Shown: one piece after another, positions 18,998 to 29,473 of the stretch
Layout: every line of letters starts with the position of its first letter
Position numbering within the stretch: the first letter of the stretch is position 1
IMG/VR virus record: IMGVR_UViG_3300010158_000060
Location: 1-64,000 of that record
Length of the DNA stretch: 64,000 nt
Reading direction: 5' to 3' (one strand)
From: a virus
Notes under the pieces: generated by a model
What the model was told of the DNA's origin: nothing
What the model saw: only the letters and a program-made list of their open reading frames with translations
Database searches by the model: none
Made by a program: the position numbers and the translations under genes

Positions 18998-21900
18998 ATG
19001 GCAACATATATACAAGGTGTAACAGATTATATTCCTGATTTTCAACCATTTCAGCCTGACTATAATTTTTATAATAATGTTTTGCAAACAAAGCAAAATC
19101 AGTATGATAAGAATTATAAGCAATTAAATAATCTATATGGACAATTATACTATCAAGATGTTACTAGAGATTCTAGTACTAAGATGAAAGATGATTATTT
19201 AAAAAATATAGATTATGAATTAAAAAGAGTATCAGGTTTAGATTTATCTCTTGAGCAAAATGTAGAACAAGCTAAACAAATCTTTAGACCTGTCTATGAA
19301 AACAAGAACTTGATGAAAGATATGGCTCTTACTAAGAACTATAAAGATGAAAAGTCAAGAGCATTAGCATTAGCATCAAGTAAAAATAAAGAAGATAGAG
19401 GTGCTTACTGGGATGTAGGTATTAAAGACATGGATTACAGATTAGAAGAATTTAAAAATGCGGCAGAAGCTGATGTTTTAAGTTTTGGAAATATCATGTA
19501 TACTCCAAATGTTAATGCTACTCAACAGTATATGGACTTAGCTAAAAAGTATAATTTATCTGTTGACATAACTCAACCAGATAAATCTGGTATGTATATG
19601 GTTAGACAAAAGAATGGAGATCTTATCATTCCTACATTACAAAAGATGTTTTATGCTGATTATATTAATGATCCTGCTTTACAAAAGAAATATGCTACAG
19701 AAGCATATGTAAGGAGAAAAGATGAATCTAAAGCAAGAGCAAGTAAATATGGCAATAATGAAATTTTAGCTGAAAAAGAATTCTTAAAAGAACAGTTTTT
19801 ATTTCTTAAAGATTATACAAAAGAAAAAACAAAACAAGCTGAAGAAGCTGTATCAGCATCTACTAATCAAAAGAATAATGTAGAACAAGATATTAGTAAT
19901 GGTGAAGTAAATCCATTTCAACCCGCTTACTTACAAAAAATTGCTCAAGCAATTGAAGTAGATGAAATTGTATATAAACATAATAAAGATTTAAGTCAAG
20001 AACTTGATCCATCTGGTAATACTTATACTGGAGAAAATACTATAACTAGTGTTGAAGGATTAAATTTAGATAATCTTGAACAAGCAAGATATGATGTTGA
20101 TAGATTGCATGCAAGTTATTTAGCTGAGAGAGATATAATGTCTGCTGCAGATGCTTATTCTAGAAATGATATGATCTATAAGCAGGAAATCAGCCCTTTA
20201 GGACTTGAGACTGTTAGACATCAGCATGCAATGGAAAGAGATCAAGAAAATAATAGAAGAGCTGATTTAAGAGCTTCTGCAAAAATACAAGCTGCTTCTG
20301 ATGATGCTCTTAATAAATGGAAGTTGGATAATGGTTTTGCTGAAATAGATCCTGAAACAGGAAAAGTTGTTAATGTTAAAGCGGGAGCTCAAGAAGAAGA
20401 ATCAGGTGATGGTGGTGAAGGTGGTCAAACAGAGGACCGTTCAGTAAACTCTATTAAATATAACAGAAAGGTTTTAAATGAGCATGTTGATAAACTATCA
20501 AGTGAATACATAGATACTTGGGTTAATACAATTAAAAATGGTATTGATGGTAAAGAAATTTATGCTAATGACTTAGCATATTTGTTTGGTACAGATCGTG
20601 CAGGAGGTCAAAAAATATGGGATAAAATTAAAAATGAATATGATAATGGTGCAGATGGTAGACAAAAACTTGTTAGAGATCTTACACTTAATGCTAAAAT
20701 TTTTGATTATAAAAAAAGAATGGATGCCTGGGCATTAAAACATAATGCAGGAGGAACAGGATTGAAATATAATAAAACATCTTCTATTTCAAGTTATAAA
20801 CTTGATCAAATGAAGACATTTTATAGCATGCACTTACAAATTAAAAAAGAAAATGAAAACAGAATTGCTAGTTCTTTAAGTACAAAATTAGAAGCTAGAG
20901 GTATTGAAGATAAAGCACTAAGATATACTATTATTGATCAGTATCTTAAAAAATATGTTACTGGTAAAGCATGGGAAGATGATGAATTTAATGATATGCT
21001 TGAAAATACTCTTGACAGTTATGAAAAAAGAACAGGTAAACAAGTAAAAACTCCAGGATTCTTTTCTAGAACTGGTCAGCTTATTGCAAATATACCTAAT
21101 ATGATAGGTGCTTCAGTTTCACCTAATCCGACTAATATGTATAAAGCGGGTAAAGCAATTAAAAATTTTTCTAATGGTGATTTATTAGGTGATATGAATG
21201 AAACATATGAAGATATTGTTTATAGTCCTGATCATAAGTTAGGTTTATTATCTTATTTACCAAGTATAAAAAGTACAGCTGGTGGTAAAACTTCATTAGG
21301 AGCAACTCCAACTTCTGTTAATGTAAACTTAGGTAGAAAGGATGATAACTTAATTTACTTTAATCAATTTCTAAATGATGTAAGAAAAATTAATTTTAAT
21401 CAAGCTGATAAAAATTCTTATAGAGTTTCTTTAAAAGGTAACCAGTATGATCCAGATGCAGAAATTGATATTAATTTAAATAACAAATTAAAAAATATGT
21501 TATTTGATTTATCAACTATGTCAAAAAATAAAAGCCAAAAAGGTAATCCAACTATATTTAAACTTATTCAATCTCAAATTGGTGCTGAAAATTCTGATTT
21601 AGGAGCAATGAAAGTTAAAAATATACCTAATGAAGTTATTGAAAAATATTTTGATAAAAAGGCTGATGCTCAAATAATTTCTGATTTACAAACAAATGGG
21701 GTTACTTATATTGCACCAGCAAGTAGTTGGAAAAATAGTTTATTCCAATCTAATAAAGTCACTCCTACAGAAGCAGTATTAAATACTGGTAAAAAAATAC
21801 AATACATTGATCCTGTTTATGGACATAAACTTATCCTTGATAGAGATAATGTTACTGGTAACTATCGCTATACTACTACAATAAGAGCAGTTGATGACAA

Positions 21901-22120
21901 TGGTGAATATTATGAACTAAAAGAATCTAGTATAGCACAACCATTTGGTAAACAAATTGATGGTAAATTAAGTGAGATAATGAAAAGTTTTGCTGATGCT
22001 AATGAAATACTTTCTGATGATTTTAAAAAATATCACGGTTCTAATAATGAAAAAACTGTTAAATCTTTTCAAGATAAATTTGGTAGAGTTCCTAAAGATT
22101 CTGGATATAAAATATTATAA
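18998..22120 (+). CDS. Probable ejected internal virion protein
   Basis: A 1040-residue, mostly helical and charged protein. It opens with MATYIQGVTDYIPDFQPF and a segment with VSGLDLSLEQNVEQA, a layout I associate with internal virion proteins of Bacteroidetes phages. No catalytic motif, signal peptide or strong membrane segment is visible. Coiled-coil-like stretches occupy about residues 20-130 and 230-310. The gene follows a possible promoter and is followed after two bases by a 2449-residue gene in the same frame of organisation. It is probably cargo ejected before or with the DNA. This assignment rests on general appearance and context. Confidence 0.75.
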   Translation: MATYIQGVTDYIPDFQPFQPDYNFYNNVLQTKQNQYDKNYKQLNNLYGQLYYQDVTRDSSTKMKDDYLKNIDYELKRVSGLDLSLEQNVEQAKQIFRPVYENKNLMKDMALTKNYKDEKSRALALASSKNKEDRGAYWDVGIKDMDYRLEEFKNAAEADVLSFGNIMYTPNVNATQQYMDLAKKYNLSVDITQPDKSGMYMVRQKNGDLIIPTLQKMFYADYINDPALQKKYATEAYVRRKDESKARASKYGNNEILAEKEFLKEQFLFLKDYTKEKTKQAEEAVSASTNQKNNVEQDISNGEVNPFQPAYLQKIAQAIEVDEIVYKHNKDLSQELDPSGNTYTGENTITSVEGLNLDNLEQARYDVDRLHASYLAERDIMSAADAYSRNDMIYKQEISPLGLETVRHQHAMERDQENNRRADLRASAKIQAASDDALNKWKLDNGFAEIDPETGKVVNVKAGAQEEESGDGGEGGQTEDRSVNSIKYNRKVLNEHVDKLSSEYIDTWVNTIKNGIDGKEIYANDLAYLFGTDRAGGQKIWDKIKNEYDNGADGRQKLVRDLTLNAKIFDYKKRMDAWALKHNAGGTGLKYNKTSSISSYKLDQMKTFYSMHLQIKKENENRIASSLSTKLEARGIEDKALRYTIIDQYLKKYVTGKAWEDDEFNDMLENTLDSYEKRTGKQVKTPGFFSRTGQLIANIPNMIGASVSPNPTNMYKAGKAIKNFSNGDLLGDMNETYEDIVYSPDHKLGLLSYLPSIKSTAGGKTSLGATPTSVNVNLGRKDDNLIYFNQFLNDVRKINFNQADKNSYRVSLKGNQYDPDAEIDINLNNKLKNMLFDLSTMSKNKSQKGNPTIFKLIQSQIGAENSDLGAMKVKNIPNEVIEKYFDKKADAQIISDLQTNGVTYIAPASSWKNSLFQSNKVTPTEAVLNTGKKIQYIDPVYGHKLILDRDNVTGNYRYTTTIRAVDDNGEYYELKESSIAQPFGKQIDGKLSEIMKSFADANEILSDDFKKYHGSNNEKTVKSFQDKFGRVPKDSGYKIL

Positions 22121-22122
22121 TA

Positions 22123-25100
22123 ATGGCAAATACTAAGGTTGTTCCAAGCATGGCAGATTTAGATATTAATAATTTATCTAACACAAGTAAAATTATTGAC
22201 ACTAGACAAGCAATGTCTGGTGTGACTCCTAATACACCAGCTAAAAATACTAGTAGTAGTAGAGATCGTATGAAAGCTATTTCTAATTCAATTACTGCAA
22301 GTGATGCTGCTTTTCAAGATAAGAATGAATATGGTAATGTATATGCTTATGATAATAGTCCATCAGGACCTTCTTTTAAAGCAAGATACAAAGCTTATGG
22401 TCAAGAGACTTATAATAAAATAGGTTTTGATCCTAATATTGATAATGAAGCTGTATACAATCAACAGACAAATACATTTGATGATATGAAAAGGTGGGCT
22501 GTAAATGCAGCCTTACCTATGGTAGGACTTGGTTTTATGTCTCCTTTAAATTCATATGCAAGTGGTTTTGGAGGTGATCTTGATGCAAGTAGACAAGAAG
22601 CAAAAGATTATGAGTATTACAATGCTATAGGTTACTCTAGTAAAGGTGGTGTAGGTGGATTTACTACAAACTTACTAAACTCTGTTTCATACTCTGCAGG
22701 TATTTTATTAGAAGGTGCTGCAGAAGGTATGATGATTGGTGCTGCTGTTGGAGCTGTAGGAGGTGGAGGTGCAGGTGCTGGTCCTGGTGCTCTTATAGGT
22801 GGTGCTATAAAAGGGTTAGAAGCATTTGCAAAAATTCCTAGTGCCCTTTTTCAATCAGTTAAAAATATTGGTAAAATTAGTACTGCTGTTAATGAATTAA
22901 AAAACATAAATGCTGCTAAGAACTTTTTTACATCAGCTGTAAAAGGGACCGCTAAATTTTTAAATCCATTAGAGAATACATATGATGCATACAAATCTTT
23001 AAAAGGAGTTGATGACATAACTAGATTAGCTAAGGTATCTAAAACTGCTGGTGCATTTTGGCATGATATAATGGGTGTAAACTTAGCATTATCTGAAGGT
23101 AGATTGGAAGGAGGTTTTGCTCAGAAATCTGTTTATGATAAATTGTACAATGACCACTATGCTAAATTTGGTCAAGCTCCATCTTCTGAACAACAAGTAG
23201 AAATGATGAAGCAAGCTAAAAAAGCTGGTTTTAAAAATACAATATGGAATACAGGATTAGTATTTAATTCAAACAAGATTGCTTTTCCTTCTATTACAAG
23301 AGCTAGTTTTTTAAAAGGTGTACCTAGATTTAATTTTGGAAAAGTAGTAGGAGAAGTTGGAAAAGAATTTCAACTAGTATTTAATCCAGCAGATGATATT
23401 GCAAAATCTTATTATTCTAAAGAAGCTATATCTTTAAAAAATTCTCTTAAAGCTTTAAAAGATCCAAAAAAACTTGGTGCAGGAGCATTAAACTACTTTA
23501 AGAAAAATCTTGTTGAAGGTGCTCAGGAAATTGGTCAGGAAGTTTTAGCTTCAGCAACAGAAAAACAATTTGTTGATGGTTATTATAGCAAAGCTTCATC
23601 AGGATATATGTATAGTATCGGAGCTTTATTAGATGGACTTGGTAAACAAATGAATGAACAAGGTGCAGAAACATTTGCATCTGGTTTCTTAATGGGAAGT
23701 TTACTAGAAGGACCAAGTAAATTATTTAAATTTGGTACTAAGAACTTTAGTAGATTATATACAGATAAAGCATTATATGAAAAAAATCTAAAAGAAAGAG
23801 GAGCTCAAGCAGACAACATTGTCAATGCATTAAATAACATGCATAAAAATGCTAAGTATTTCTTTGATCCTAGAATGAGTAATTATTCTACACAAATGCT
23901 TGTAGCAAAAGCTGTGGATAATCCTGATAATGTTACTAAGAAAGACGCTAAAGATTTAGAATTTCAGGCTTTTCAAAGTTCAGTACTTACAGCTTTAAGA
24001 ACAGGAACTTTTGATATGTTTGTTAAAAATCTTGGTGATTACAAAACATTATCTCCTGAAGAACTAGAAGAAGCATGGTCATTAGAACAAGGTCAAGGAG
24101 AGAAAGCTTTACAAAATATTGATAAAGCAATTAATTCTGCAAAAGTAACTGAAGCAAGATTTAATTATGCAAGAGATAAGTTCAAAGACTTTGTTGACTT
24201 AAATAACTATAAAGAAGGTTCACCAGAACATCAAGTAGCACAAATATATAACCAAGCATATCTGGAATCAATAAACAGCTTTGTGTTCCTACAGAACAGT
24301 TTTGATGACGGACTAAAGAGACTAGAAAAGTTATATGGTTCTGCTAATAAAATTAAATCTTTGTCATCAAGTGCTTTTAGTAATTTCAGTATTTTATCTG
24401 ACGCTAATAAATTAAGTGCTCAGATCAATTACCTTATGGAAGAAATTGATTCTGCAGCTTCTACAAATGATCCTAGACTGTCTGAAGAAATCAATAGAAA
24501 AAGAACATTACTTAATGCATTAAATACATTTCATACTACCCAAGAAAATATCACAGGTGCAAATCTTATGGAAGTTTTAAATAACATTAAAGAAAATGGT
24601 GATGTTAGTGACTCAAGAGTAACAGATTATTTAGATAGTTTTCAAGATGTACTTGAAGCTATAGCTATCAATAATAAAGAAGATGGATCTTTTGATGATG
24701 TAGATCAAGTAAAAGCAAAATTAAGAGCTGAGCTTGACAATAATGGAGGTATTGATGATCTTTTTGGTTCTTTGTTTGACATTCATTTGTTAAGACATGA
24801 GAACACAGCAATGGCTAAATATGTTAACATGTTGGCTGATCCTCAAGGTTTTTATGATCATTTAAATAAAAACTTCACTTGGATGAAAGATCTTTATAAT
24901 AACAGAAAAGAATATTATAAAGAAATTGTAAATAAAGAAATCTCTGATGTGGAGAAAAATGAAGTATTAAATACTTTAGCTTCTAAAGGTATATTTGTTG
25001 ATTTAGATGAGTTTGCTGAATGGTGTAATAATCCAAATTATTTACCATCTTATTTTATAGACACAACTAAAGAAATGATTATAAATCAAGATAGTGTTTT

Positions 25101-28100
25101 ATATGAAGAGTATGCTTATTTATTTCAAATAGCAGCTCAACTATCTGAACAAAGAGCAGCAGGTGATCCTGCAACCTTGCAACAAAAATATGAAGATAGG
25201 TTATCTGAATTAAGACAACAAAAAACTACTGAATTAAATAAAGCAAATGAAGATTTTGAACAAGCATTTAAAGATGAAACAGGAGTTGAGTTACAAGATG
25301 CATATGCTCAAAATCAAGAAGCTTATGATAAAAATAAACAATTAGAAGAGGATCAAAAACTTGCTTCTGAAAAAATTAATAAGCTTCAAACTTTATTAGA
25401 TGTAATTGGTAATGATCCTGTAGATTCAAATAAAATTACAGAACTTGCTGATGAATTATTATCAGCAGAAGAACTACAATTAATAGAAGAAGAAACAGAT
25501 AGTACTCTTATTAATGCTATTGCATCACGTCAATTTAAAAGACCTAAGGCTGGTTCTGATCCTGATATTATTGATAGAACAATTGATATTATATATGCTT
25601 TAACAGAAAAATCTCCTACACTACTTGCTCAAAAAATTGAAGAACAAAATAATATTCTTAAACAAAATCCTTTAGAGATAATTAGTGTTAGTGATACTAA
25701 ATCTTTCAAAGTTAATGAAGAAAGAATTGGTGCTATAAACACTAGATATGATAAGTTTGAAGCTGATTTAGAAACAGAGTTTAAAGAAAAAGGCATAGAC
25801 AGAGTAACTCAAGAAGATTTTACTGCACAGATGGGTTATGATGCTTATCCTCAAGATTTGCAAAATGAAGTTAATGAAAAATTTGATGCTTATTTAGAGT
25901 CTATTGATATAGATCCGGCAAGTTTGCAAGATACTGATGTAATTAAATATTCTAATTTAAGACAGAACTGGTTAGAAAGTTCTGATGGTGCATCTTTATT
26001 AAATGAATACAATAAGAAAGTTAGAGAAGAAGGTGAAGCTAGAGCTAAAGCTTTGAAAGAACCTCCTGTTTTAACTTCTAGAATTGCTAAGAATTTAAAG
26101 ATAGAAGCAACAATTCCTATAAGTAATTTAAATGCAATTATAGACAAACTAGAGAATGCAGTTAAAACTAAAATCTACACTACTTATAAAAATGGTCAGG
26201 TAGATAGAGAAATAAAACTTACAGATCAAGATCTTAAAGAAATAGGAGAAGACATTGATAAACTTAAAACATTCCTACAGTACAGACAAGGCTCATTACA
26301 ACCAGTAAGTTTAGCAGAAAAAGTATTAGAAAGTTTTAAGAAAGGTGTTGCAGCTAGACAAGATGAATTAGTTGATGTATTTGATGAAGATGGTAACAAG
26401 ATAGGTAGAAAATTTGCTGATGATCCTGATAATAAACTTACTACCAGAGTAACTACAATTTCTGATAACATGGCTTCTAAAGTACCAGGTACAAAAAAAC
26501 CAGGTTATGATGATGAGTATGTAAATGAGATTGTAAAAGCATTCTTTTCTGAATATAATCTTGCAGTTAAAAAAGGTGATGTTGATGCATTTGATAAAGC
26601 ATGGAAACTATTTACTGAACTTGCAAGAACAAACTATAAACAGTTTAATAATGAGCAAAAGAAAGCTAGAATTAGAGCTGCATTAGAAAAAGATACAACA
26701 GAAGAAAACTTTAAAAAATTAATTGAAAAAGAATCATTTTCAAATAATGCTCAAGCTGGTACTAATCTAGATGCTGCTACAAAAATGTTCTTTACTATTG
26801 ATGCTGCTACAGGTACCTGGGCTTCATTTAAATATAGTGACAGTGTAGAAATTGACGGTAAAGAAACTAAAATTTCAGACATCATGAGTGAATCTGCTTT
26901 TAATCAAATGTTTGGTGAAAGAGGAATTGTTACAAGATTTAGAGCTGATTTAGATACAAAAGGTTATTTACCACTTACTAATAATGTTAAACTATTTGAC
27001 AAAAGTTTATTAGAAAATGGTGTTTCTGGTGAAACAGATTTAGTATTGATTAATACTAAAGGTGAGATCATGATTGTAGACTTTAAAACATCTGTATCTT
27101 GGAATAGTTTTAATAATCCAACCAGCTGGAAGAATGTTGCATATAGAGCTCAGCTTTCTATTTATAGAAACTTGTATCATAATATGACAGGTGTTACTCC
27201 AAAGATTGCATTATTCCCAATGAGAATTAGATTGGATAAGAATGCTTCTTCATATGTTACTGAAGTAACTGTTGGTGGTGAAAAATATAAAGATAAACCA
27301 TTAGAACCATTAGTTCCAAACACAGCTAAGTTATTTAATACACTTGAACTTGAATACTTACCAGATGTAGAAGCTGAAGGTATAACTTTGTCTACACCAG
27401 CAATTGCTGCAGAGATAGAAACTTCGGGTGAAGAAGGTGTAAAAGTTGAACCAAGTTTACAAATAAATGCTTCTGATACATCTAAAGTATTACTTAAAGA
27501 TAATGTAGGTAAGCAAGTGATTTACAATGGTAAGATTGGTACTTTAATTTTACAAGATGATGGAACCTATGGTGTAGAAGTTGATTTAGGTTTTGAACAA
27601 TCTATGTCTGAAGCTTTAATAGGAAATGAAGAAACAGGACTAAAGGCTGATTTGGCTCTTGCTGAAGGGGAATTTGGAGATCCTAAATTAGCTGCTGAAA
27701 TCAAGAAAAAAATTGAGGACTTACAAAAGACTCAAAAAGGTAAAGAAATATATCCTCTTCTTTCAAAAAATAAAAATATTACTGATGGTAGTGTTGAATT
27801 AATTAATGCAGGTTTAGCTTTAATAACACCAATTGAAAACATTGGTCAAATTTCTATTATCAAAGGGACTGTTATAGATGCTAAGTTTGAAAATAGTAAT
27901 GAAAACATTGCAATTGTAAATGGAGTAAGATATACTGTAGGAAGAAATGCTTTAGGTGAGATAACTCAACTTGTTTATTTTAAGAATGATGCAAAAAGAG
28001 ATGAACTTGATCAATCAATTTCTGCTTTAACAAAAAAGGTAAATTCTGAAAGACAAAGAATGCAAGCTGCTAAGACAGAGATTGAAAGTCTTAATGATGA

Positions 28101-29472
28101 AATTGCAAATTTGGAAAAACAAAAAAGAAATGATGGTTCTGACTTTGTTGGAATAAGTAATAAAATTAAAAAACTTAAACAAACAATCAATACACTTTCT
28201 CAAGCATCATTTATTAGAAGAATAGGTAAAGCTCAAGCTAGAATAAAAGAACTACAGGAAGAAAGAAATAAATTATCTACTGATGATAAAGTATTTGTAT
28301 TAGGTGGTAACAGCAATGATGTAATATTTGCATTAAACAGATTACCTAACCAGTTCCAAAAAAACAGAGCAAGTAAAACCGCAGCTGATACACAAAAAGA
28401 ATTAAAGCAAATAGCTTCTTTCTCCGAGGCTTCTCCTAAAGTAGAAAAAGAACTAGATACTATCTTAGAGAAAAACTTCCCTGAAGAGTTAAATGTATTG
28501 TTTGCAAAAGGTATATCAGAATTTAAAGGAAAGGGTAAAGAGCTTGCTAAAATTAAAAATTGGATTGATGAAACAATAGTGAACCTGTTAGCATATCAAA
28601 ATATGTTAATGGTGGAAAATGATGCTTTAGGATTTGATGCTGTTGACAGACAAATTAATGCATTAAATGAATTAACCAATCAATTAAATTTAATTAACTT
28701 AACTGCTAAAAACAGAATTGCTAAAGAACAACCATATGAACAAGAACTCAATGAAATCTTCGGACCAGAGTCAGAAGTACAATCCGGGACTAGTGTACCT
28801 GAGATTCAAAGCCCTACCAGAGGACAAACAAAGACTGTTTCTGGAGAAACAAGCGGAGGACAAGAGAAAGAAATTTCAATCTCTGAACTCAAAAAAATAG
28901 TCAATTCTTCCTCAGAAGAACTTGATAATTTATTACCAGAAGAATCCGGTATTAATGTAGCAACTGAAGCTTTTGCTGATATTACTGACTTAGAAGCATT
29001 ACATCTTAAAAAGATAGAGTTAATTAAAAATAGAAAAAATAATAAATTAACTCTTGATAAAATTGAGATTGCTTTTGAAAACAGATCTCTTGAATTAAAA
29101 GAAAAAGTGAACATTGCTTCATTGAAAAAGGGTGATATATTACAAGATATTGGTAACTTTACAAATCAAGATTCTCCTGTACAAATAGTAAAAGTTAACA
29201 AAAATTCTGTTATATTAAAGTACGGAGATGTTACTCAAGAAGTAACTGAAGATGAGCTTGAAAATAATTTTGTTAAACCTACTAATGAAACTGTAATGCC
29301 CGAAACTGTAAAACCTTCTCAAGAAACTGTTGATGCCTCAGAACAAACTAAAACTGATGCTTCTGAAAATCTTACTAATAAAGATTTTTTAGAGAGAAAT
29401 GAAAAAGAAGCAGATGATTCATCCAAAGATGACTTATTCAAAAACTTAGAAGATAATTCAAAAACTTGTTAA
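22123..29472 (+). CDS. Giant virion cargo protein with PD-(D/E)XK nuclease domain
   Basis: A 2449-residue protein. Residues about 192-230 form a glycine/alanine-rich hydrophobic stretch with GxxxG spacing, which could insert in a membrane. Long coiled-coil-like regions follow. At about 1625-1690 a nuclease core is visible: GETDLVL with Asp1639, then IVDFKTS with Asp1653 and Lys1655, then YRAQLSIY. This matches the G-D...DxK...QxxxY pattern of RecB/Cas4-type PD-(D/E)XK nucleases. Another coiled coil (about 1965-2060) and a Ser/Thr/Glu-rich tail follow. Lying next to the virion RNA polymerase, it is probably ejected. Host DNA degradation, genome processing or exclusion of rival phages are possible roles. 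Confidence 0.85.
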   Translation: MANTKVVPSMADLDINNLSNTSKIIDTRQAMSGVTPNTPAKNTSSSRDRMKAISNSITASDAAFQDKNEYGNVYAYDNSPSGPSFKARYKAYGQETYNKIGFDPNIDNEAVYNQQTNTFDDMKRWAVNAALPMVGLGFMSPLNSYASGFGGDLDASRQEAKDYEYYNAIGYSSKGGVGGFTTNLLNSVSYSAGILLEGAAEGMMIGAAVGAVGGGGAGAGPGALIGGAIKGLEAFAKIPSALFQSVKNIGKISTAVNELKNINAAKNFFTSAVKGTAKFLNPLENTYDAYKSLKGVDDITRLAKVSKTAGAFWHDIMGVNLALSEGRLEGGFAQKSVYDKLYNDHYAKFGQAPSSEQQVEMMKQAKKAGFKNTIWNTGLVFNSNKIAFPSITRASFLKGVPRFNFGKVVGEVGKEFQLVFNPADDIAKSYYSKEAISLKNSLKALKDPKKLGAGALNYFKKNLVEGAQEIGQEVLASATEKQFVDGYYSKASSGYMYSIGALLDGLGKQMNEQGAETFASGFLMGSLLEGPSKLFKFGTKNFSRLYTDKALYEKNLKERGAQADNIVNALNNMHKNAKYFFDPRMSNYSTQMLVAKAVDNPDNVTKKDAKDLEFQAFQSSVLTALRTGTFDMFVKNLGDYKTLSPEELEEAWSLEQGQGEKALQNIDKAINSAKVTEARFNYARDKFKDFVDLNNYKEGSPEHQVAQIYNQAYLESINSFVFLQNSFDDGLKRLEKLYGSANKIKSLSSSAFSNFSILSDANKLSAQINYLMEEIDSAASTNDPRLSEEINRKRTLLNALNTFHTTQENITGANLMEVLNNIKENGDVSDSRVTDYLDSFQDVLEAIAINNKEDGSFDDVDQVKAKLRAELDNNGGIDDLFGSLFDIHLLRHENTAMAKYVNMLADPQGFYDHLNKNFTWMKDLYNNRKEYYKEIVNKEISDVEKNEVLNTLASKGIFVDLDEFAEWCNNPNYLPSYFIDTTKEMIINQDSVLYEEYAYLFQIAAQLSEQRAAGDPATLQQKYEDRLSELRQQKTTELNKANEDFEQAFKDETGVELQDAYAQNQEAYDKNKQLEEDQKLASEKINKLQTLLDVIGNDPVDSNKITELADELLSAEELQLIEEETDSTLINAIASRQFKRPKAGSDPDIIDRTIDIIYALTEKSPTLLAQKIEEQNNILKQNPLEIISVSDTKSFKVNEERIGAINTRYDKFEADLETEFKEKGIDRVTQEDFTAQMGYDAYPQDLQNEVNEKFDAYLESIDIDPASLQDTDVIKYSNLRQNWLESSDGASLLNEYNKKVREEGEARAKALKEPPVLTSRIAKNLKIEATIPISNLNAIIDKLENAVKTKIYTTYKNGQVDREIKLTDQDLKEIGEDIDKLKTFLQYRQGSLQPVSLAEKVLESFKKGVAARQDELVDVFDEDGNKIGRKFADDPDNKLTTRVTTISDNMASKVPGTKKPGYDDEYVNEIVKAFFSEYNLAVKKGDVDAFDKAWKLFTELARTNYKQFNNEQKKARIRAALEKDTTEENFKKLIEKESFSNNAQAGTNLDAATKMFFTIDAATGTWASFKYSDSVEIDGKETKISDIMSESAFNQMFGERGIVTRFRADLDTKGYLPLTNNVKLFDKSLLENGVSGETDLVLINTKGEIMIVDFKTSVSWNSFNNPTSWKNVAYRAQLSIYRNLYHNMTGVTPKIALFPMRIRLDKNASSYVTEVTVGGEKYKDKPLEPLVPNTAKLFNTLELEYLPDVEAEGITLSTPAIAAEIETSGEEGVKVEPSLQINASDTSKVLLKDNVGKQVIYNGKIGTLILQDDGTYGVEVDLGFEQSMSEALIGNEETGLKADLALAEGEFGDPKLAAEIKKKIEDLQKTQKGKEIYPLLSKNKNITDGSVELINAGLALITPIENIGQISIIKGTVIDAKFENSNENIAIVNGVRYTVGRNALGEITQLVYFKNDAKRDELDQSISALTKKVNSERQRMQAAKTEIESLNDEIANLEKQKRNDGSDFVGISNKIKKLKQTINTLSQASFIRRIGKAQARIKELQEERNKLSTDDKVFVLGGNSNDVIFALNRLPNQFQKNRASKTAADTQKELKQIASFSEASPKVEKELDTILEKNFPEELNVLFAKGISEFKGKGKELAKIKNWIDETIVNLLAYQNMLMVENDALGFDAVDRQINALNELTNQLNLINLTAKNRIAKEQPYEQELNEIFGPESEVQSGTSVPEIQSPTRGQTKTVSGETSGGQEKEISISELKKIVNSSSEELDNLLPEESGINVATEAFADITDLEALHLKKIELIKNRKNNKLTLDKIEIAFENRSLELKEKVNIASLKKGDILQDIGNFTNQDSPVQIVKVNKNSVILKYGDVTQEVTEDELENNFVKPTNETVMPETVKPSQETVDASEQTKTDASENLTNKDFLERNEKEADDSSKDDLFKNLEDNSKTC

Positions 29473-29473
29473 T

